Positions 25,843 to 35,452 of a stretch of DNA of 64,000 nucleotides are shown here, piece by piece. Source of the stretch: CAZTAO01 sp964611645 (GTDB taxonomy: Bacteria > Armatimonadota > UBA5829); contig CAZTAO010000009.1 in assembly GCA_964611645.1 (NCBI GenBank), positions 62,001-126,000 on the forward strand, written 5' to 3'. The notes under the pieces were generated by a model, which did not search any database, was not told the DNA's origin, and saw only the letters and a list, made by a program, of their open reading frames with translations. Both the position numbers and the translations under genes were made by a program. Within the stretch, counting starts at the first letter, position 1, and every line of letters begins with the position of its first letter.

Positions 25843-27387
25843 CTATTCGCACTTCCTCAGCGCGAGGTTTAGCATGTTCTCGGTGGCGGTGATTGCCGCG
25901 CGGAGCTGGTCGGAATCGACCCCTCTGGTTATCAGGCCGCCCTCCCAGGTTATCGTGGTCTCAACCAAAGCGTCCGTGCGGCCGCCGGGTGGGATTCGCA
26001 CTTCGTAGTCCAGCAGCGCGGGGATCTTTACCTTTCGGTCATCAAGTATCTTCCTCAGCGCTCTCATAAAGGCATCGTAGCCGCCGTCTCCGGTCGCCTG
26101 CTCCTGATACTCGCAATTTTCATAGCAGACCTTCACCGCCGCAATCGGGCGCAGGTTTGTGGTTGTGGTTATCATGCAGTCGACTATCTTGATGATCTGC
26201 TCCTGCGGTGACTTCATCACGTCCGCGATGATGAACGGCAGGTCGTCGACCGTGATCGTCTTCTTCTGGTCACCAAGCTCGATCACCCTTTGCAGGACCA
26301 TCGTCTTCTGCTCAGGGGTCAGATCCAGGCCCAGCTTCTGCAGGTTCATCTCGATGCTGGCCTTGCCGGAGTGCTTGCCGAGAGCGTAGGAACGAGTCCG
26401 CCGGAAGCGCTCGGGGGTAAGCTTGGTCATATACAGGTTGCCCTTTTTGTCGCCGTCGGCGTGGATACCGGCTGTCTGGGTAAACACTGCAGACCCGCTC
26501 ACCGGCTTGCTCGGGGCGATTCTGCGGCCGCTGAATATCTCCACCATCTTGGATGCCGCGACCAATTCGCCTTCAACAACCCCACTGCTCTTGCACGCGA
26601 TGTCCTTGATAACCACCGCAACCTCGTCCAAAGCAGCGTTTCCCGCACGCTCGCCGAGGCCGTTGATGGTGGTGTGGATACCCTTTGCCCCCGCCAGAGC
26701 CGCCGCCAGGGAGTTGGCCGTCGCGAGGCCGTAATCGTTGTGGGCGTGGAAGTCGAAGTGAACATCCGGATACTTCTGGGTACACTTCCCCAGATACTCC
26801 CTCACTTCGTCAGGCGATAGCCTGCCCAGAGTGTCAGGCAGCATTACTCGTTTGATGGGCATTTGCGCCAACTGATCCAGGAACCACCACGCGTAGCCGT
26901 CCGTTTCCAGCATCCCGCCGGACCAGTCCTCGGGGTACACGTTGCACTCTATCCCGTGGGCGTGGCAGTAGTCCATGGTGGCGGTAATATCGTGAATGTG
27001 CTGCTCGGGGGTCTTGCGAAGCTGCTCGGTGAGGTGGCGCAGAGAGCCTTTGGTGAGGAGGTTGATCACCTTACCGCCCGCCTCCCCGATCCAGTCCGCG
27101 CTCTTGTTCACATCGCAGAAACCAAGCATCTCCACCCGGCCCAGGCAGCCTTTCTTGGCGGCCCAGTCGGTGATGAGCATAACGGCGCGCTTCTCGCCCT
27201 CGGAAACCCGCGCGCTGGCGACCTCGATGCGGTCCACTTTCACCCGCTCGATCAGGGTACGGGCGATGGTGAGTTTCTCCTCCGGAAGTATTGATACTCC
27301 CTGGGTCTGCTCGCCGTCTCGCAGGGTGGTGTCCATGATCTCGATGGACCTGGTCTTGGTTTTCGATGTCGCTCTAGCCACGCTCAT
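25843..27387 (-). CDS. 2-isopropylmalate synthase/(R)-citramalate synthase family protein
   Basis: A 514-residue DRE-TIM metallolyase that condenses acetyl-CoA with a 2-oxoacid. The signature DTTLRDGEQTQG carries R23 and D24; the HAHND motif supplies metal-binding histidines; GLGERAGNAALDEV closes the catalytic barrel. The C-terminal LeuA-type regulatory dimer domain (about 395-514) is present, so leucine or isoleucine feedback is likely. Substrate preference (pyruvate for citramalate, oxoisovalerate for leucine) is unresolved. The ATG at 27387 has GGAGG five bases before; the ATG at 27399 only overlaps that SD. It is downstream of an ABC ATPase, with 25 bases between. Confidence 0.88.
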   Translation of the reverse strand: MSVARATSKTKTRSIEIMDTTLRDGEQTQGVSILPEEKLTIARTLIERVKVDRIEVASARVSEGEKRAVMLITDWAAKKGCLGRVEMLGFCDVNKSADWIGEAGGKVINLLTKGSLRHLTEQLRKTPEQHIHDITATMDYCHAHGIECNVYPEDWSGGMLETDGYAWWFLDQLAQMPIKRVMLPDTLGRLSPDEVREYLGKCTQKYPDVHFDFHAHNDYGLATANSLAAALAGAKGIHTTINGLGERAGNAALDEVAVVIKDIACKSSGVVEGELVAASKMVEIFSGRRIAPSKPVSGSAVFTQTAGIHADGDKKGNLYMTKLTPERFRRTRSYALGKHSGKASIEMNLQKLGLDLTPEQKTMVLQRVIELGDQKKTITVDDLPFIIADVMKSPQEQIIKIVDCMITTTTNLRPIAAVKVCYENCEYQEQATGDGGYDAFMRALRKILDDRKVKIPALLDYEVRIPPGGRTDALVETTITWEGGLITRGVDSDQLRAAITATENMLNLALRKCE

Positions 27388-27412
27388 TTGCTCCTCCATT
27401 GGCGCACTGGGC

Positions 27413-28201
27413 TTAACCCCACACGTAATAGTAACCGTTCTTTTCTCTGATCTCCAGCATGACCGCGAACAGCTCGGACATGTTCGCTTCCGTCAGCGCC
27501 TGCTTCTTCGGCGCGTCGAGGTGGATGCGTCCGTTCCTGATCATTATAACACGAGTTATCTCCGGGATGATGTCCGGAAGGTGGTGCGTGACCATTATCA
27601 CGCTCTTCCCCGATTGCGCGATCTTGCGCAGCACCTCGCGGAACTTGCGCGCTGCGTGCAGGTCGAGGCTGTTGGTGGGTTCGTCGAGGATCAACGCGGC
27701 GGGGTCGTGCGCCAGGGCTCTGCCTATGAGCACCCGCCTGGCCTCGCCGCCGGACATCTCCGTCATTCGCTTCCCGGCGAGATGGCCGATCTCCAGGAAC
27801 TCCAGTATTTCGCCGCACTTCTCGCGCATCTCGGATGTCACCTGGGTACCCGGCCAGACGCCTATGCTGCCGAAGTAGCCTGAGAGTATTACCTCGTTCG
27901 CCGTGAGGTACTTCGCGCAGACCTGCTGGAGGTCCGGCGATACTATCCCCAGCATCTTACGCAGGCTGAACACATCCCACACGCTCTCCCCGAATATCCG
28001 CACGGACGACACTTCTCCGTTAGCCAACGGGTAACAGTCCCGTGTGACCAGCTTGATAAGCGACGACTTCCCAGACCCGTTCGGGCCAAGGATCGCCACG
28101 TTCTCACCCGCGCCAATGCTCAGGCTGACTCGGTCCAGCGCGAGCTTGCCGGTGAGCAACAGGCTGACGTTATTGAATTCAAGCAGAGGAGGATGGTTCA
28201 C
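27413..28201 (-). CDS. ABC transporter ATP-binding protein (ModF/FepC-like)
   Basis: A single nucleotide-binding domain of 262 residues: Walker A GPNGSGKSS at 39-47, signature MSGGEARR, Walker B LILDEPTNS and a switch His in VTHHLPDI. Overall it resembles the molybdate/iron-complex branch of ATPases in which stand-alone proteins such as ModF occur. No permease or binding protein lies next to it, so its transporter is elsewhere or it has another role. GTG start; the SD (AGGGCG) is moderate. Confidence 0.85.
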   Translation of the reverse strand: MNHPPLLEFNNVSLLLTGKLALDRVSLSIGAGENVAILGPNGSGKSSLIKLVTRDCYPLANGEVSSVRIFGESVWDVFSLRKMLGIVSPDLQQVCAKYLTANEVILSGYFGSIGVWPGTQVTSEMREKCGEILEFLEIGHLAGKRMTEMSGGEARRVLIGRALAHDPAALILDEPTNSLDLHAARKFREVLRKIAQSGKSVIMVTHHLPDIIPEITRVIMIRNGRIHLDAPKKQALTEANMSELFAVMLEIREKNGYYYVWG

Positions 28202-28527
28202 AGCAGCGCCCTACACGGGCCGCAAGTTGACGTAAGTCTGCCCGTCCCATATAGTATAACAGACACACCGAAGCTGACCAAAGCGCAGCAGTTCTAGTCA
28301 CGATGAGTACCCTATATCCAAGGTGGTCACTTCCCCTCACCCCAACCCTCTCCCCGGAGGCCGGGGAGAGGGGGTTTCTCACGAAGACTCAACAATTACG
28401 CCGGGGGTTCGGCCGATGGTTTCGACTCCGCTCAACCAACGGCCGTCGCTGGTTGAGCGGAGTCGAAACCAGAGCGGAGTCGAAACCAGCACTAAGATTC
28501 AAACCAGCACAGGAATAGTGGAATCAA
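28202..28527. repeat. Divergent intergenic region with two strong palindromes
   Basis: The 326-bp gap holds no gene. It has a perfect 12-bp hairpin, arms CCCTCTCCCCGG and its complement, at 28346-28357 and 28361-28372 (CCCTCTCCC family). A second hairpin has perfect 22-bp arms at 28417-28438 and 28450-28471 (core TTCGACTCCGCTCAACCA), followed at 28472-28488 by a partial third copy GAGCGGAGTCGAAACCA. Because the flanking genes diverge, these are dispersed repeats, not terminators. Confidence 0.75.
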
Positions 28528-29502
28528 ATGGACGAACGGGCATTTGTTGAACAGCGGAAAGATAGCTGGGAACAGCTTGGGGGGATTCTTGATCGGGTCA
28601 AGCTCCGTGGGATTCGCCTGCTGGAGCCTGATGAGATCGAGAGCCTGGGGCCGCTGTACCGGCAGGTTGTCTCCGACCTAGCGTACGCCCGCACCCAGAA
28701 TGCCGGGCCTGACCTTATCGACCACCTCAACGACCTCGCGGGCAGGGCGCACGGCACACTGTATGCCCAGAAGCCGGGGCAGTTCCGCAGCATAGTGACA
28801 TTCATGCTGCGCGGTTTCCCGGAACTCGTGCGGGCACAGAAGCGCTACGTCATCGCTGCGGCGCTGGTATTCTTCATAGGCAGCGCGGTGGCCGTATACA
28901 TCGCGGCATCCAATCCCGACCAGGCAGGTTCGTTCGTGCCGGGACGGCTATCTTCCGGACCTCGTGGCGAGGATGGCGCGCCGGACCCTGGGATGATGTC
29001 CAGCTTTATCATGACCAACAACATCCGGGTCGGCATCCTGGCATTCGCTTCGGGGATCTCGGCAGGGGTGCTGCCGACCTATCTCCTCTTCAGGAATGGG
29101 GCGATGTTGGGTGATGTGGCTATGACCGTGACGCCCGCGGTTGGCCCCGTGAGATTCTGGTCGCTGATCCTGCCACACGGCTTCATCGAGCTCACGGCCA
29201 TATTCATCTGCGGGGCTGCGGGGTACCTGGTGGCGGTGGCGGTGATAGCCCCCGGCAATATGCGCCGGAGAGTAGCCATCAGAAAGGCATCGAGAGCATC
29301 GCTGCTGCTCTTCGCCGGCACTGTACCTATGTTCATAATTGCGGGGATCATCGAGGGCTTCGTGACGCCGTCAGTGGTGCCTGCGTGGTCGAAGCTGGCG
29401 TTCTCGGGGTTGACGCTGATCCTGCTGGTGGTCTACTTTGGCTGGGTGGGAACGAGCAGTTCAGGCGCTGGGCAACCGAGGGACGAACCTTACCAACATT
29501 AA
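28528..29502 (+). CDS. SpoIIM/DUF95 family membrane protein
   Basis: A 324-residue integral membrane protein of the stage II sporulation M family. A soluble helical N-terminus (residues 1-100) precedes five or six membrane helices. The signature MTNNIRVGILAFASGI (about 168-183) and later LPHGFIELTAIFICGAAG are characteristic. In Bacillus SpoIIM works in peptidoglycan hydrolysis during engulfment, but the family is widespread in non-sporulating bacteria, often next to DUF58 and MoxR genes. A DUF58 gene does lie 2 kb away here, on the other strand. No spore genes are seen. Confidence 0.87.
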   Translation: MDERAFVEQRKDSWEQLGGILDRVKLRGIRLLEPDEIESLGPLYRQVVSDLAYARTQNAGPDLIDHLNDLAGRAHGTLYAQKPGQFRSIVTFMLRGFPELVRAQKRYVIAAALVFFIGSAVAVYIAASNPDQAGSFVPGRLSSGPRGEDGAPDPGMMSSFIMTNNIRVGILAFASGISAGVLPTYLLFRNGAMLGDVAMTVTPAVGPVRFWSLILPHGFIELTAIFICGAAGYLVAVAVIAPGNMRRRVAIRKASRASLLLFAGTVPMFIIAGIIEGFVTPSVVPAWSKLAFSGLTLILLVVYFGWVGTSSSGAGQPRDEPYQH

Positions 29503-29996
29503 GAGTTTGTCCAGCACATTGGGTTATGTCTGGGTAACTGACACAATGCCTGTTGTTGTGGTCGGTAAGAAACCGTGCAACCGAAACGTGCTCGTTTTGT
29601 GCTGTTTCTTGCTGGAATTGGCTGCAATTTGCTGGCATTTGCAGGAATGTGCAGCAATTTGCTGGAATTGAAAGGGCCATTGTTACCTTAAGGGGCGTGG
29701 AGGGGATTGTCAGTGGGGGCGGTTGAAACGCGGATTACGCGGCCCTTCGACAAGCTCAGGATCGCACGGATGACGCGGAATGGGCATGGCGTGAACTTGG
29801 CATCGGTTCGTTGCTTCGGTTGGCTCCAGCCAAATGCCCGACTCGTAGAGGCGGCAGGTTCCGCTGTAACACTTTGGAGGGATGCTTCCTATGATAGCGA
29901 AAGTGCGTGGCCTTCGGCCCGGCACAGGCTGCAGGCAAACGAAGGAACGAAGTTCTTTAGTGCCTTGTTGTGGGGATCAATAACTGGAGCGTGGAA
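29503..29996. repeat. Intergenic region with a 10-bp tandem repeat and a dispersed 23-mer
   Basis: The 494-bp gap has no convincing gene. At 29611-29670 are six consecutive 10-bp units with consensus GCTGGAATTT, with a decayed seventh before them. At 29809-29831 is CGTTGCTTCGGTTGGCTCCAGCC's 23-bp sequence (core TTGCTTCGGTTGGCTCCAG), whose exact inverted copy is at 31272-31294. A CTTCGACAAGCTCAG half-palindrome lies near 29744. Confidence 0.65.
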
Positions 29997-30974
29997 ATGG
30001 CTCTAAAACGAATTCAAAAATGGCATGTTGTCATCTTCCTGATTGCCATGTTGCTGATAGTCGGCAGTGGTTATGACCTGTTACAACCAAAGGCGTCACT
30101 GATCTGCAGGCCTGACTATGTCCAACTGATCCGGAAAGACGGAACGATAGTAAGGACACACAGGGGGCAGCAGAAGGAATTGGTCAGGCTGCCAAGCACG
30201 GCAGCAAGAGCCAGCCTGCTTGACTTCTCGTATCCGAATCGTCTGGTGTTCAGCTTCCATGATTCCGATAGTGGGCCTTACAGGCTGTTCTACTACGATG
30301 GAAACCGATCCCACGAACTCACAAGGGTTCATGGCGTACCATACGGCGATGGAGTCAAGGCGAGAATTGACAGAGACAAAGTGATGATCGCCACTTGCCT
30401 AGGAACTCATCTCGCGATCTATGAGATCGACCCGACTAGCGGTAGTATGCGCAGGCTGGTCATGGAGAACCTGCAGGACAATTATCAATTAGCCCATTTC
30501 GACCTGCTGGGCGGCAAAGGCTTCTTTGTGTCGCTGTGGACGGATGATTCCTTCAAGGGCACATCTGAAAAGACTCTACTCAAGGCCTTTTCTACTGGAG
30601 GAAGGAGCCTATTCTCGTCAAGTTCTGCGTCGGATATTGGTGCTACAGCAGTCATGAGTTCTGATATGCGTTTTGTCGTTTCAACTGCTATGTCCGACAC
30701 CGCTACTGTTTCGGCTATAGGTGATTCAACCACCAGAACGGTGTCAACGTGGCGCCACAAAAGCGTCAGCGACTTACCATATTGGACAATACGGCACAGT
30801 GGGGACCTCGGACTACTGTCGGACAGGTACCTTATCCAAACACACTACATAAAAAAGGATTTTACTCACTATACCTACGTGGTAGTAGATGTGGAAAACC
30901 CGAGTGACTATGGGCGGTTTACTCTTCCCAGCGGGCCGACAATCATATATCACATGTCTGTTGATCGTCTCTAG
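29997..30974 (+). CDS. Membrane-anchored beta-propeller-like hypothetical protein
   Basis: A 325-residue protein that I do not recognise. One N-terminal membrane anchor (about residues 10-27) is followed by an extracytoplasmic, beta-rich domain with repeated strands and Asp/Ser-rich turns (FHDSDSGPYRLFYYDGN; HLAIYEIDPTSGSMRRL), as in TolB-like or WD-like propellers. No catalytic motif is seen. The ATG at 29997 is chosen because hydrophobic sequence follows directly; its SD is poor. Base composition is visibly lower in GC than the neighbours, and the flanks carry repeats, so recent acquisition is possible. Confidence 0.6.
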   Translation: MALKRIQKWHVVIFLIAMLLIVGSGYDLLQPKASLICRPDYVQLIRKDGTIVRTHRGQQKELVRLPSTAARASLLDFSYPNRLVFSFHDSDSGPYRLFYYDGNRSHELTRVHGVPYGDGVKARIDRDKVMIATCLGTHLAIYEIDPTSGSMRRLVMENLQDNYQLAHFDLLGGKGFFVSLWTDDSFKGTSEKTLLKAFSTGGRSLFSSSSASDIGATAVMSSDMRFVVSTAMSDTATVSAIGDSTTRTVSTWRHKSVSDLPYWTIRHSGDLGLLSDRYLIQTHYIKKDFTHYTYVVVDVENPSDYGRFTLPSGPTIIYHMSVDRL

Positions 30975-31576
30975 GAGGAACTGACCATTCTGTTTATAGC
31001 GTAGTGGTCCGTTCGAATCCGGAAAACCTTCCTTGCTTCGGTTGCCTGCAGCCGGAGCCCGACTCGCAGAGTCGGGACACGATGTAGTTCAAGGTGAGCA
31101 GATGGCACAACCACTATCCTGACAGGCATGCGTTCTTCTGCACACTGACGGTGGCTGACTGGCAGCTGCCGTCAGATTGTCTTGTGCTGGGAGACGAATG
31201 CCTATGAGTGCGATGGTTTTGGGGGAGATTGTGCCATGATAAGGTCATGCGGGACCTGCGGCCCCGGCTTCGGCTGGAGCCAACCGAAGCAACGGAAACT
31301 TGGCAGCGGTTGCAGGTTGCAGGGATGGGACTAATGGGACTTATGGGACATATGGGACGGGAGGGTCGGCAGTCAACAGTCAACAGTCGGGAGCATTGAA
31401 GGAACCGACATTATAGGACTGGGGATGCAGCCTGGTTTGCGCTGCACAATACCACTGTGCGTAACTGTCCCATAGCGCCCTCACCCGTCGGCTGCAAGTT
31501 CACATCCCCCCGCCTTTCGCGACCCGCTTCGCCAGGGTTGCTTTCGGCCAATGCCTCCTGCGAGGAGGGGGAGTTT
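30975..31576. repeat. Repeat-rich intergenic region
   Basis: This 602-bp gap has no credible gene. It contains a related TTGCTTCGGTTG sequence at 31033-31044, a hairpin CCCGACTC-GCA-GAGTCGGG at 31058-31076, the inverted copy of the 23-mer at 31272-31294, and four tandem 9-bp units ATGGGACNN at 31325-31360, followed by AGTCAACAGTCAACAGT. Together with the repeats at 29611-29831 it brackets the hypothetical gene at 29997-30974. Confidence 0.65.
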
Positions 31577-32884
31577 TTACAATCGAGCCGCAGACTTGAT
31601 CTTCAGGTATTCGTTGACCACCTCAGGCGTCAGATCCCCCGGACCCACATCCAGCGGAATCGCCCCAACTGCAGTCAGAGCCGCAGCCGCGCGTCTTCTT
31701 GCATCCAGCACTTCCCTCGCGGCCGCTTCATCATACGCCTGAGCCGCAACATCCGGCTTCCGCGAAGCAGTCTCCCTGACCTGCGGGTCCACTATCGACA
31801 CGCACAGGCACAAGTGCTTGCGAGCCATGCCCGCCAGCGCCGATATCAATGGCCTGCTCGAATCCGGGTCTGTGAGGTCTGTGAAAACCACCAGCAGGCT
31901 CCGCCGCGTCCACCGGCTCGACAGATAGGTCATCGCGCGCTGGTAGTTGGAGTCTCCCGAGGCATCCTGCAGGTTGTAGCTCATCCGAAGCAGGCCCAGA
32001 GTCTGGTCCTTGCCCGACTTGGGCGCGGCGTAGACCGAAATATCCTCACCAAAAGCCAGCATCCCGACTCTGTCACCCTTGACTGCCGCCACGTGCGCAA
32101 GCATCATAGCCGCGTTCACGGAATGGTCCAGCCGGGTAAGCGTCCCCACTACCGGCCCCATAATGCGGCCGCAATCCAGCACTATGATCACATTCTGCGC
32201 CCGCTCCTGCTCATACTGGCGGGTCATCAGCTTATTGCGGCGCGCGGTGGCTTTCCAGTCGACTGCCCGTAACTCATCGTCCGGCAGGTACTCTCGAAGC
32301 GACTCGAACTCAGTCCCCCTGCCCCGGAGCTTGATTATACGCGGACCCGGTTGGGCCAGGGAAGCCCGCGCCCGAAGCTCGTAGCCTCGGATATCCAGCA
32401 GGTTCGGGTACACCTTGACCGGCTTGCCTGCGGGAATCCTCACCTGCCGAACCCCGAACCCGGCCGCACCCTTGAGCCGGAGATAGATGTCGCCGAACTG
32501 ATAATCGCCGCGGCGGTAGGGGGTGACATGGTAGCCCAACGTGGCATCCTCACCGGACTCGATGCTGAACGGGAACTGGTTACCGTCCGCGTTCACGCCG
32601 ACCGGATACTCATCGCGGATGGTCCCGGAAACAGAGCCTTTGGCGGGGTTGAACAGCTCCAGCGCCACCGGGTTGTCGGCGCCAACCGAAAGCTTGTCGT
32701 CGCAGGTGCGGGTGACTTCCGGGGCAGGCGAGGCGTAGAGCGACACGGCGTCGCGTCCAAGCAGCGCCAGCGCGGCGAGCATAACCACTATGCCCACCGG
32801 CAGCAGAACCCCGGCAAGGCCGGACACGCCGACAAGAATTGCGCCGGCCGCAAAGACTGCAATGAACCTGTCTGTTGGTATCAT
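31577..32884 (-). CDS. DUF58 domain-containing protein
   Basis: A 435-residue membrane-bound protein. Two N-terminal membrane helices (about residues 7-45) are followed by a beta-rich part and the DUF58 core: GTEFESLREYLPDDELRAVD with WKATARR, then a vWA-like domain from VIIVLDCGR. DUF58 proteins often work with a MoxR AAA ATPase and transglutaminase-like proteins in envelope or stress functions; no MoxR gene is in the window. The ATG at 32884 is preferred to an upstream ATG at 33031, which would extend into the divergent promoter region with Arg-rich sequence. The SD is weak. Confidence 0.85.
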   Translation of the reverse strand: MIPTDRFIAVFAAGAILVGVSGLAGVLLPVGIVVMLAALALLGRDAVSLYASPAPEVTRTCDDKLSVGADNPVALELFNPAKGSVSGTIRDEYPVGVNADGNQFPFSIESGEDATLGYHVTPYRRGDYQFGDIYLRLKGAAGFGVRQVRIPAGKPVKVYPNLLDIRGYELRARASLAQPGPRIIKLRGRGTEFESLREYLPDDELRAVDWKATARRNKLMTRQYEQERAQNVIIVLDCGRIMGPVVGTLTRLDHSVNAAMMLAHVAAVKGDRVGMLAFGEDISVYAAPKSGKDQTLGLLRMSYNLQDASGDSNYQRAMTYLSSRWTRRSLLVVFTDLTDPDSSRPLISALAGMARKHLCLCVSIVDPQVRETASRKPDVAAQAYDEAAAREVLDARRRAAAALTAVGAIPLDVGPGDLTPEVVNEYLKIKSAARL

Positions 32885-33060
32885 AACACTATTGTGTTCG
32901 CCAGGAGACTCCGTGATTCCTGCGCGCCGGATTCTGGTATAATGTCTGCGTCTACGTTGTATGCTTCGGCACGCTTTTTGCGCCGAAGCATGCCTTGCAC
33001 TGGCGTCGGGGCGAAAAGCCTCCCGACGCATACTAGCTGACAGCCCGGGAGTTCTCTCCT

Positions 33061-35445
33061 ATGCACTCGCCGTTTGCAGACGGGTTCACCGCAATGGCCG
33101 CGATAATGGTGTTGTGCGCAATAGCAGGGGTAGTCGCCTCGCTGCTGCGCCAGCCGCTGATTATCGCTTTCATAGGCGTGGGCATCCTCGTGGGTCCATC
33201 CGGCCTGCATCTGGTGAAACACCCCGAGCAGATCCAGGTCCTGGCGGAGATGGGGCTTGCCCTGTTGTTGTTCGTGGTGGGCCTGCGCCTCGACCTCCGC
33301 CTGATCAAGAGCATGGGGCGGGTCGCACTCACAACTGCTCTGGGTCAGGGTCTGCTTACTGCCGCGGGCGGCTACGCCATAGCAGTCGGCCTGGGAATGG
33401 CCCCGATCACCGCGCTTTACGTCGCAGTCGCCCTCACATTCTCCAGCACCATCATCATAGTCAAGCTCCTTTCGGACAAGCGCGAGACTGAGTCCTTGCA
33501 TGGCCGGATCGCCCTTGGTTACCTGATTGTCCAGGACCTCGTGGTCGTGTTGGTGATGATCGCCCTCTCAGCCATCACAGGCGGAAGCGCCGAGCACGCG
33601 CTGATGGTAACTCTGCTTGTGATCGTCAAGGGATTGGCCCTGCTGGCGGCGACCGCCGTAATCAGCCTTGTTGTCTTCCCGCGGATCCTGCACATACTTG
33701 CCAAGTCCCCTGAAATGCTGATGGTGTTCGCCATCACCTGGGCGCTGGCAATGGCTACGGTGGCAGACGCGATGGGCTTCAGCAAGGAGGTCGGCGCGTT
33801 CCTGGCGGGAGTCGCGCTTGCTTCCACACAGTACCGCGAGATCATCGGCGCAAAGCTGGTCGGTGTCCGCGACTTCACCCTGCTGTTCTTCTTTATCCAG
33901 CTTGGCAGCCAACTCAATGTCGGCGACCTGGGCGCGCAGGTGTATGCGGCGATTCCGCTGTCGATCTTCGTTTTGCTGGTCAAGCCGGTGGTTCTGATGG
34001 TAATTCTGGGGGCGATGGGCTACAGAAAACGCACCAGCTTCCTGACTGGTCTCACCAGCGCTCAGATCAGCGAATTCTCCCTGATACTAATGGCCATGGG
34101 CGCGAAGCTGGGACACGTAGACTCCGGCGCCGTGGGATTGGTCACACTGATCGGGCTTGTCACTTTCGCGCTGTCCAGCTACATGATCATCTTCGCCAAC
34201 ACAATCTACCGGAAGCTGTCGCCATATCTCGGCTTCTTGCAGTTGAGGACTGCGAACAAGGACCAGGAGGCGGATGCCAGCGCGGCGGAGGCAAGCCAAC
34301 CGGAGATTATCATCTTCGGCCTGGGGCGCTACGGCCGCACTATCGCGCTGGAGTTTCTGTCAAGGGACCGCCGCGTTCTGGGCGTGGACTTTGACCCCCA
34401 GGTCATACGGAATTGGAAGAACGATCGCCTGCCCGCTGTGTTCGGTGACCCTGAAGATGCCGACTTCCTGCTGTCGCTGCCTCTGGACACAACCAAGTGG
34501 GTGATAAGCGCTATCAGGGATGTGAACACCAACCGCGCCCTGAAAAGGTCGCTGGACTACGTAGGTTACAAAGGGTTTACCGCGTTTGCGGCTTCGGAGA
34601 CGGATGAGGTCGAGAGACTTACCAGAGCGGGCGCGGACATTGTGATGCTGCCGTTGGAAGATGCGGCGATAGAAGCCGTCGACGTTATTACCACCAGGGA
34701 AGCGGAGGTTGCCAGAAAGAACATGGACAAACACATCGATGCAATGTCGGGGCATTTCATAATCTGTGGGTTCGGGCGAATGGGCCAGGAAATAGTAAAG
34801 GACCTTCAGATGCAGAGCGTGCCGTTGGTGGTCGTGGAGACCAACCCCGAGCAACTGCCCAGGCTCATTGAAGGCAAGACCCCTCATGTGGTCGGCACGG
34901 CCAGCGAGGATTCAACGCTCCACAAAGCCGGAATCGTGAGAGCCAAAGGCCTGATCAGTGTTCTTCCGACAGACGAGGACAACGTCTTCGTGGTGCTTAC
35001 TGCAAGAGTGCTCAACCCCAACCTGTACATCGTGGCGAGGTCAATCCAGGAAGCCAACGAGGACAAGCTGCGACGCGCCGGGGCGGACCGGGTAATGTCC
35101 CCGTATATCCTCGGCGGCAGGCGAATGGCTCTGGCGGTAACCAAGCCGGAGGTAATGGATTTCCTGGACCTGGTGCTGCATTCGGAGCAGTTCGACACCA
35201 ACATCGGCCACGCTATCCTGCCTGCGCTAAGCCCGCTGATAGGGACTTCAATAGCACAACTGGGCCTGTGGCAGAACTGCGGGGTCACGGTTCTGGCAGT
35301 CACGCGCGAAGGCAAGCTCTTCGCCAACCCCTGCCCCGGCTTCGAGTTGCAATCTGAGGATGAGTTGATATTCATGGGTGGCCAGGCAGAACTGGACGCT
35401 GCCAGAGAATACCTGACCCACGGCGTGCCGCTGGTGGGGAAGTAA
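33061..35445 (+). CDS. Kef-type cation/proton antiporter with two RCK domains
   Basis: A monovalent cation:proton antiporter-2 (CPA2) protein of 794 residues. Residues 1-390 hold about 12 membrane helices, including FIGVGILVGPSGL and the family motif FSKEVGAFLAGVALA. Two nucleotide-binding RCK/TrkA-N domains follow, with GLGRYG at about 419 and GFGRMG at about 569, then a TrkA-C domain (about 705-790; IGTSIAQLGLWQNCGVTVLA). Two RCK-N domains are more than KefB/KefC have, hinting at control by two ligands. ATG with GGGAG upstream. A hairpin after the stop separates it from the convergent ABC genes. Confidence 0.92.
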   Translation: MHSPFADGFTAMAAIMVLCAIAGVVASLLRQPLIIAFIGVGILVGPSGLHLVKHPEQIQVLAEMGLALLLFVVGLRLDLRLIKSMGRVALTTALGQGLLTAAGGYAIAVGLGMAPITALYVAVALTFSSTIIIVKLLSDKRETESLHGRIALGYLIVQDLVVVLVMIALSAITGGSAEHALMVTLLVIVKGLALLAATAVISLVVFPRILHILAKSPEMLMVFAITWALAMATVADAMGFSKEVGAFLAGVALASTQYREIIGAKLVGVRDFTLLFFFIQLGSQLNVGDLGAQVYAAIPLSIFVLLVKPVVLMVILGAMGYRKRTSFLTGLTSAQISEFSLILMAMGAKLGHVDSGAVGLVTLIGLVTFALSSYMIIFANTIYRKLSPYLGFLQLRTANKDQEADASAAEASQPEIIIFGLGRYGRTIALEFLSRDRRVLGVDFDPQVIRNWKNDRLPAVFGDPEDADFLLSLPLDTTKWVISAIRDVNTNRALKRSLDYVGYKGFTAFAASETDEVERLTRAGADIVMLPLEDAAIEAVDVITTREAEVARKNMDKHIDAMSGHFIICGFGRMGQEIVKDLQMQSVPLVVVETNPEQLPRLIEGKTPHVVGTASEDSTLHKAGIVRAKGLISVLPTDEDNVFVVLTARVLNPNLYIVARSIQEANEDKLRRAGADRVMSPYILGGRRMALAVTKPEVMDFLDLVLHSEQFDTNIGHAILPALSPLIGTSIAQLGLWQNCGVTVLAVTREGKLFANPCPGFELQSEDELIFMGGQAELDAAREYLTHGVPLVGK

Positions 35446-35452
35446 ATGGGTC

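Noticed and set aside
28528..29502. Evidence for endospore formation
   Set aside because: SpoIIM/DUF95 proteins are widespread in non-spore-formers and no other sporulation gene lies in the window.
29348..29680. 110-codon minus-strand open frame
   Set aside because: It runs antisense through the 10-bp repeat array and the end of the SpoIIM-like gene; Cys/Gln-rich with no domain.
31011..31020. GTTCGAATCC, like the T-loop of a tRNA
   Set aside because: The flanks do not form the T-stem (mismatch after the first pair) and no acceptor stem or anticodon arm was found.
31114..31383. 89-codon minus-strand open frame
   Set aside because: It is made mostly of repeat sequence (the 9-bp array and the 23-mer).
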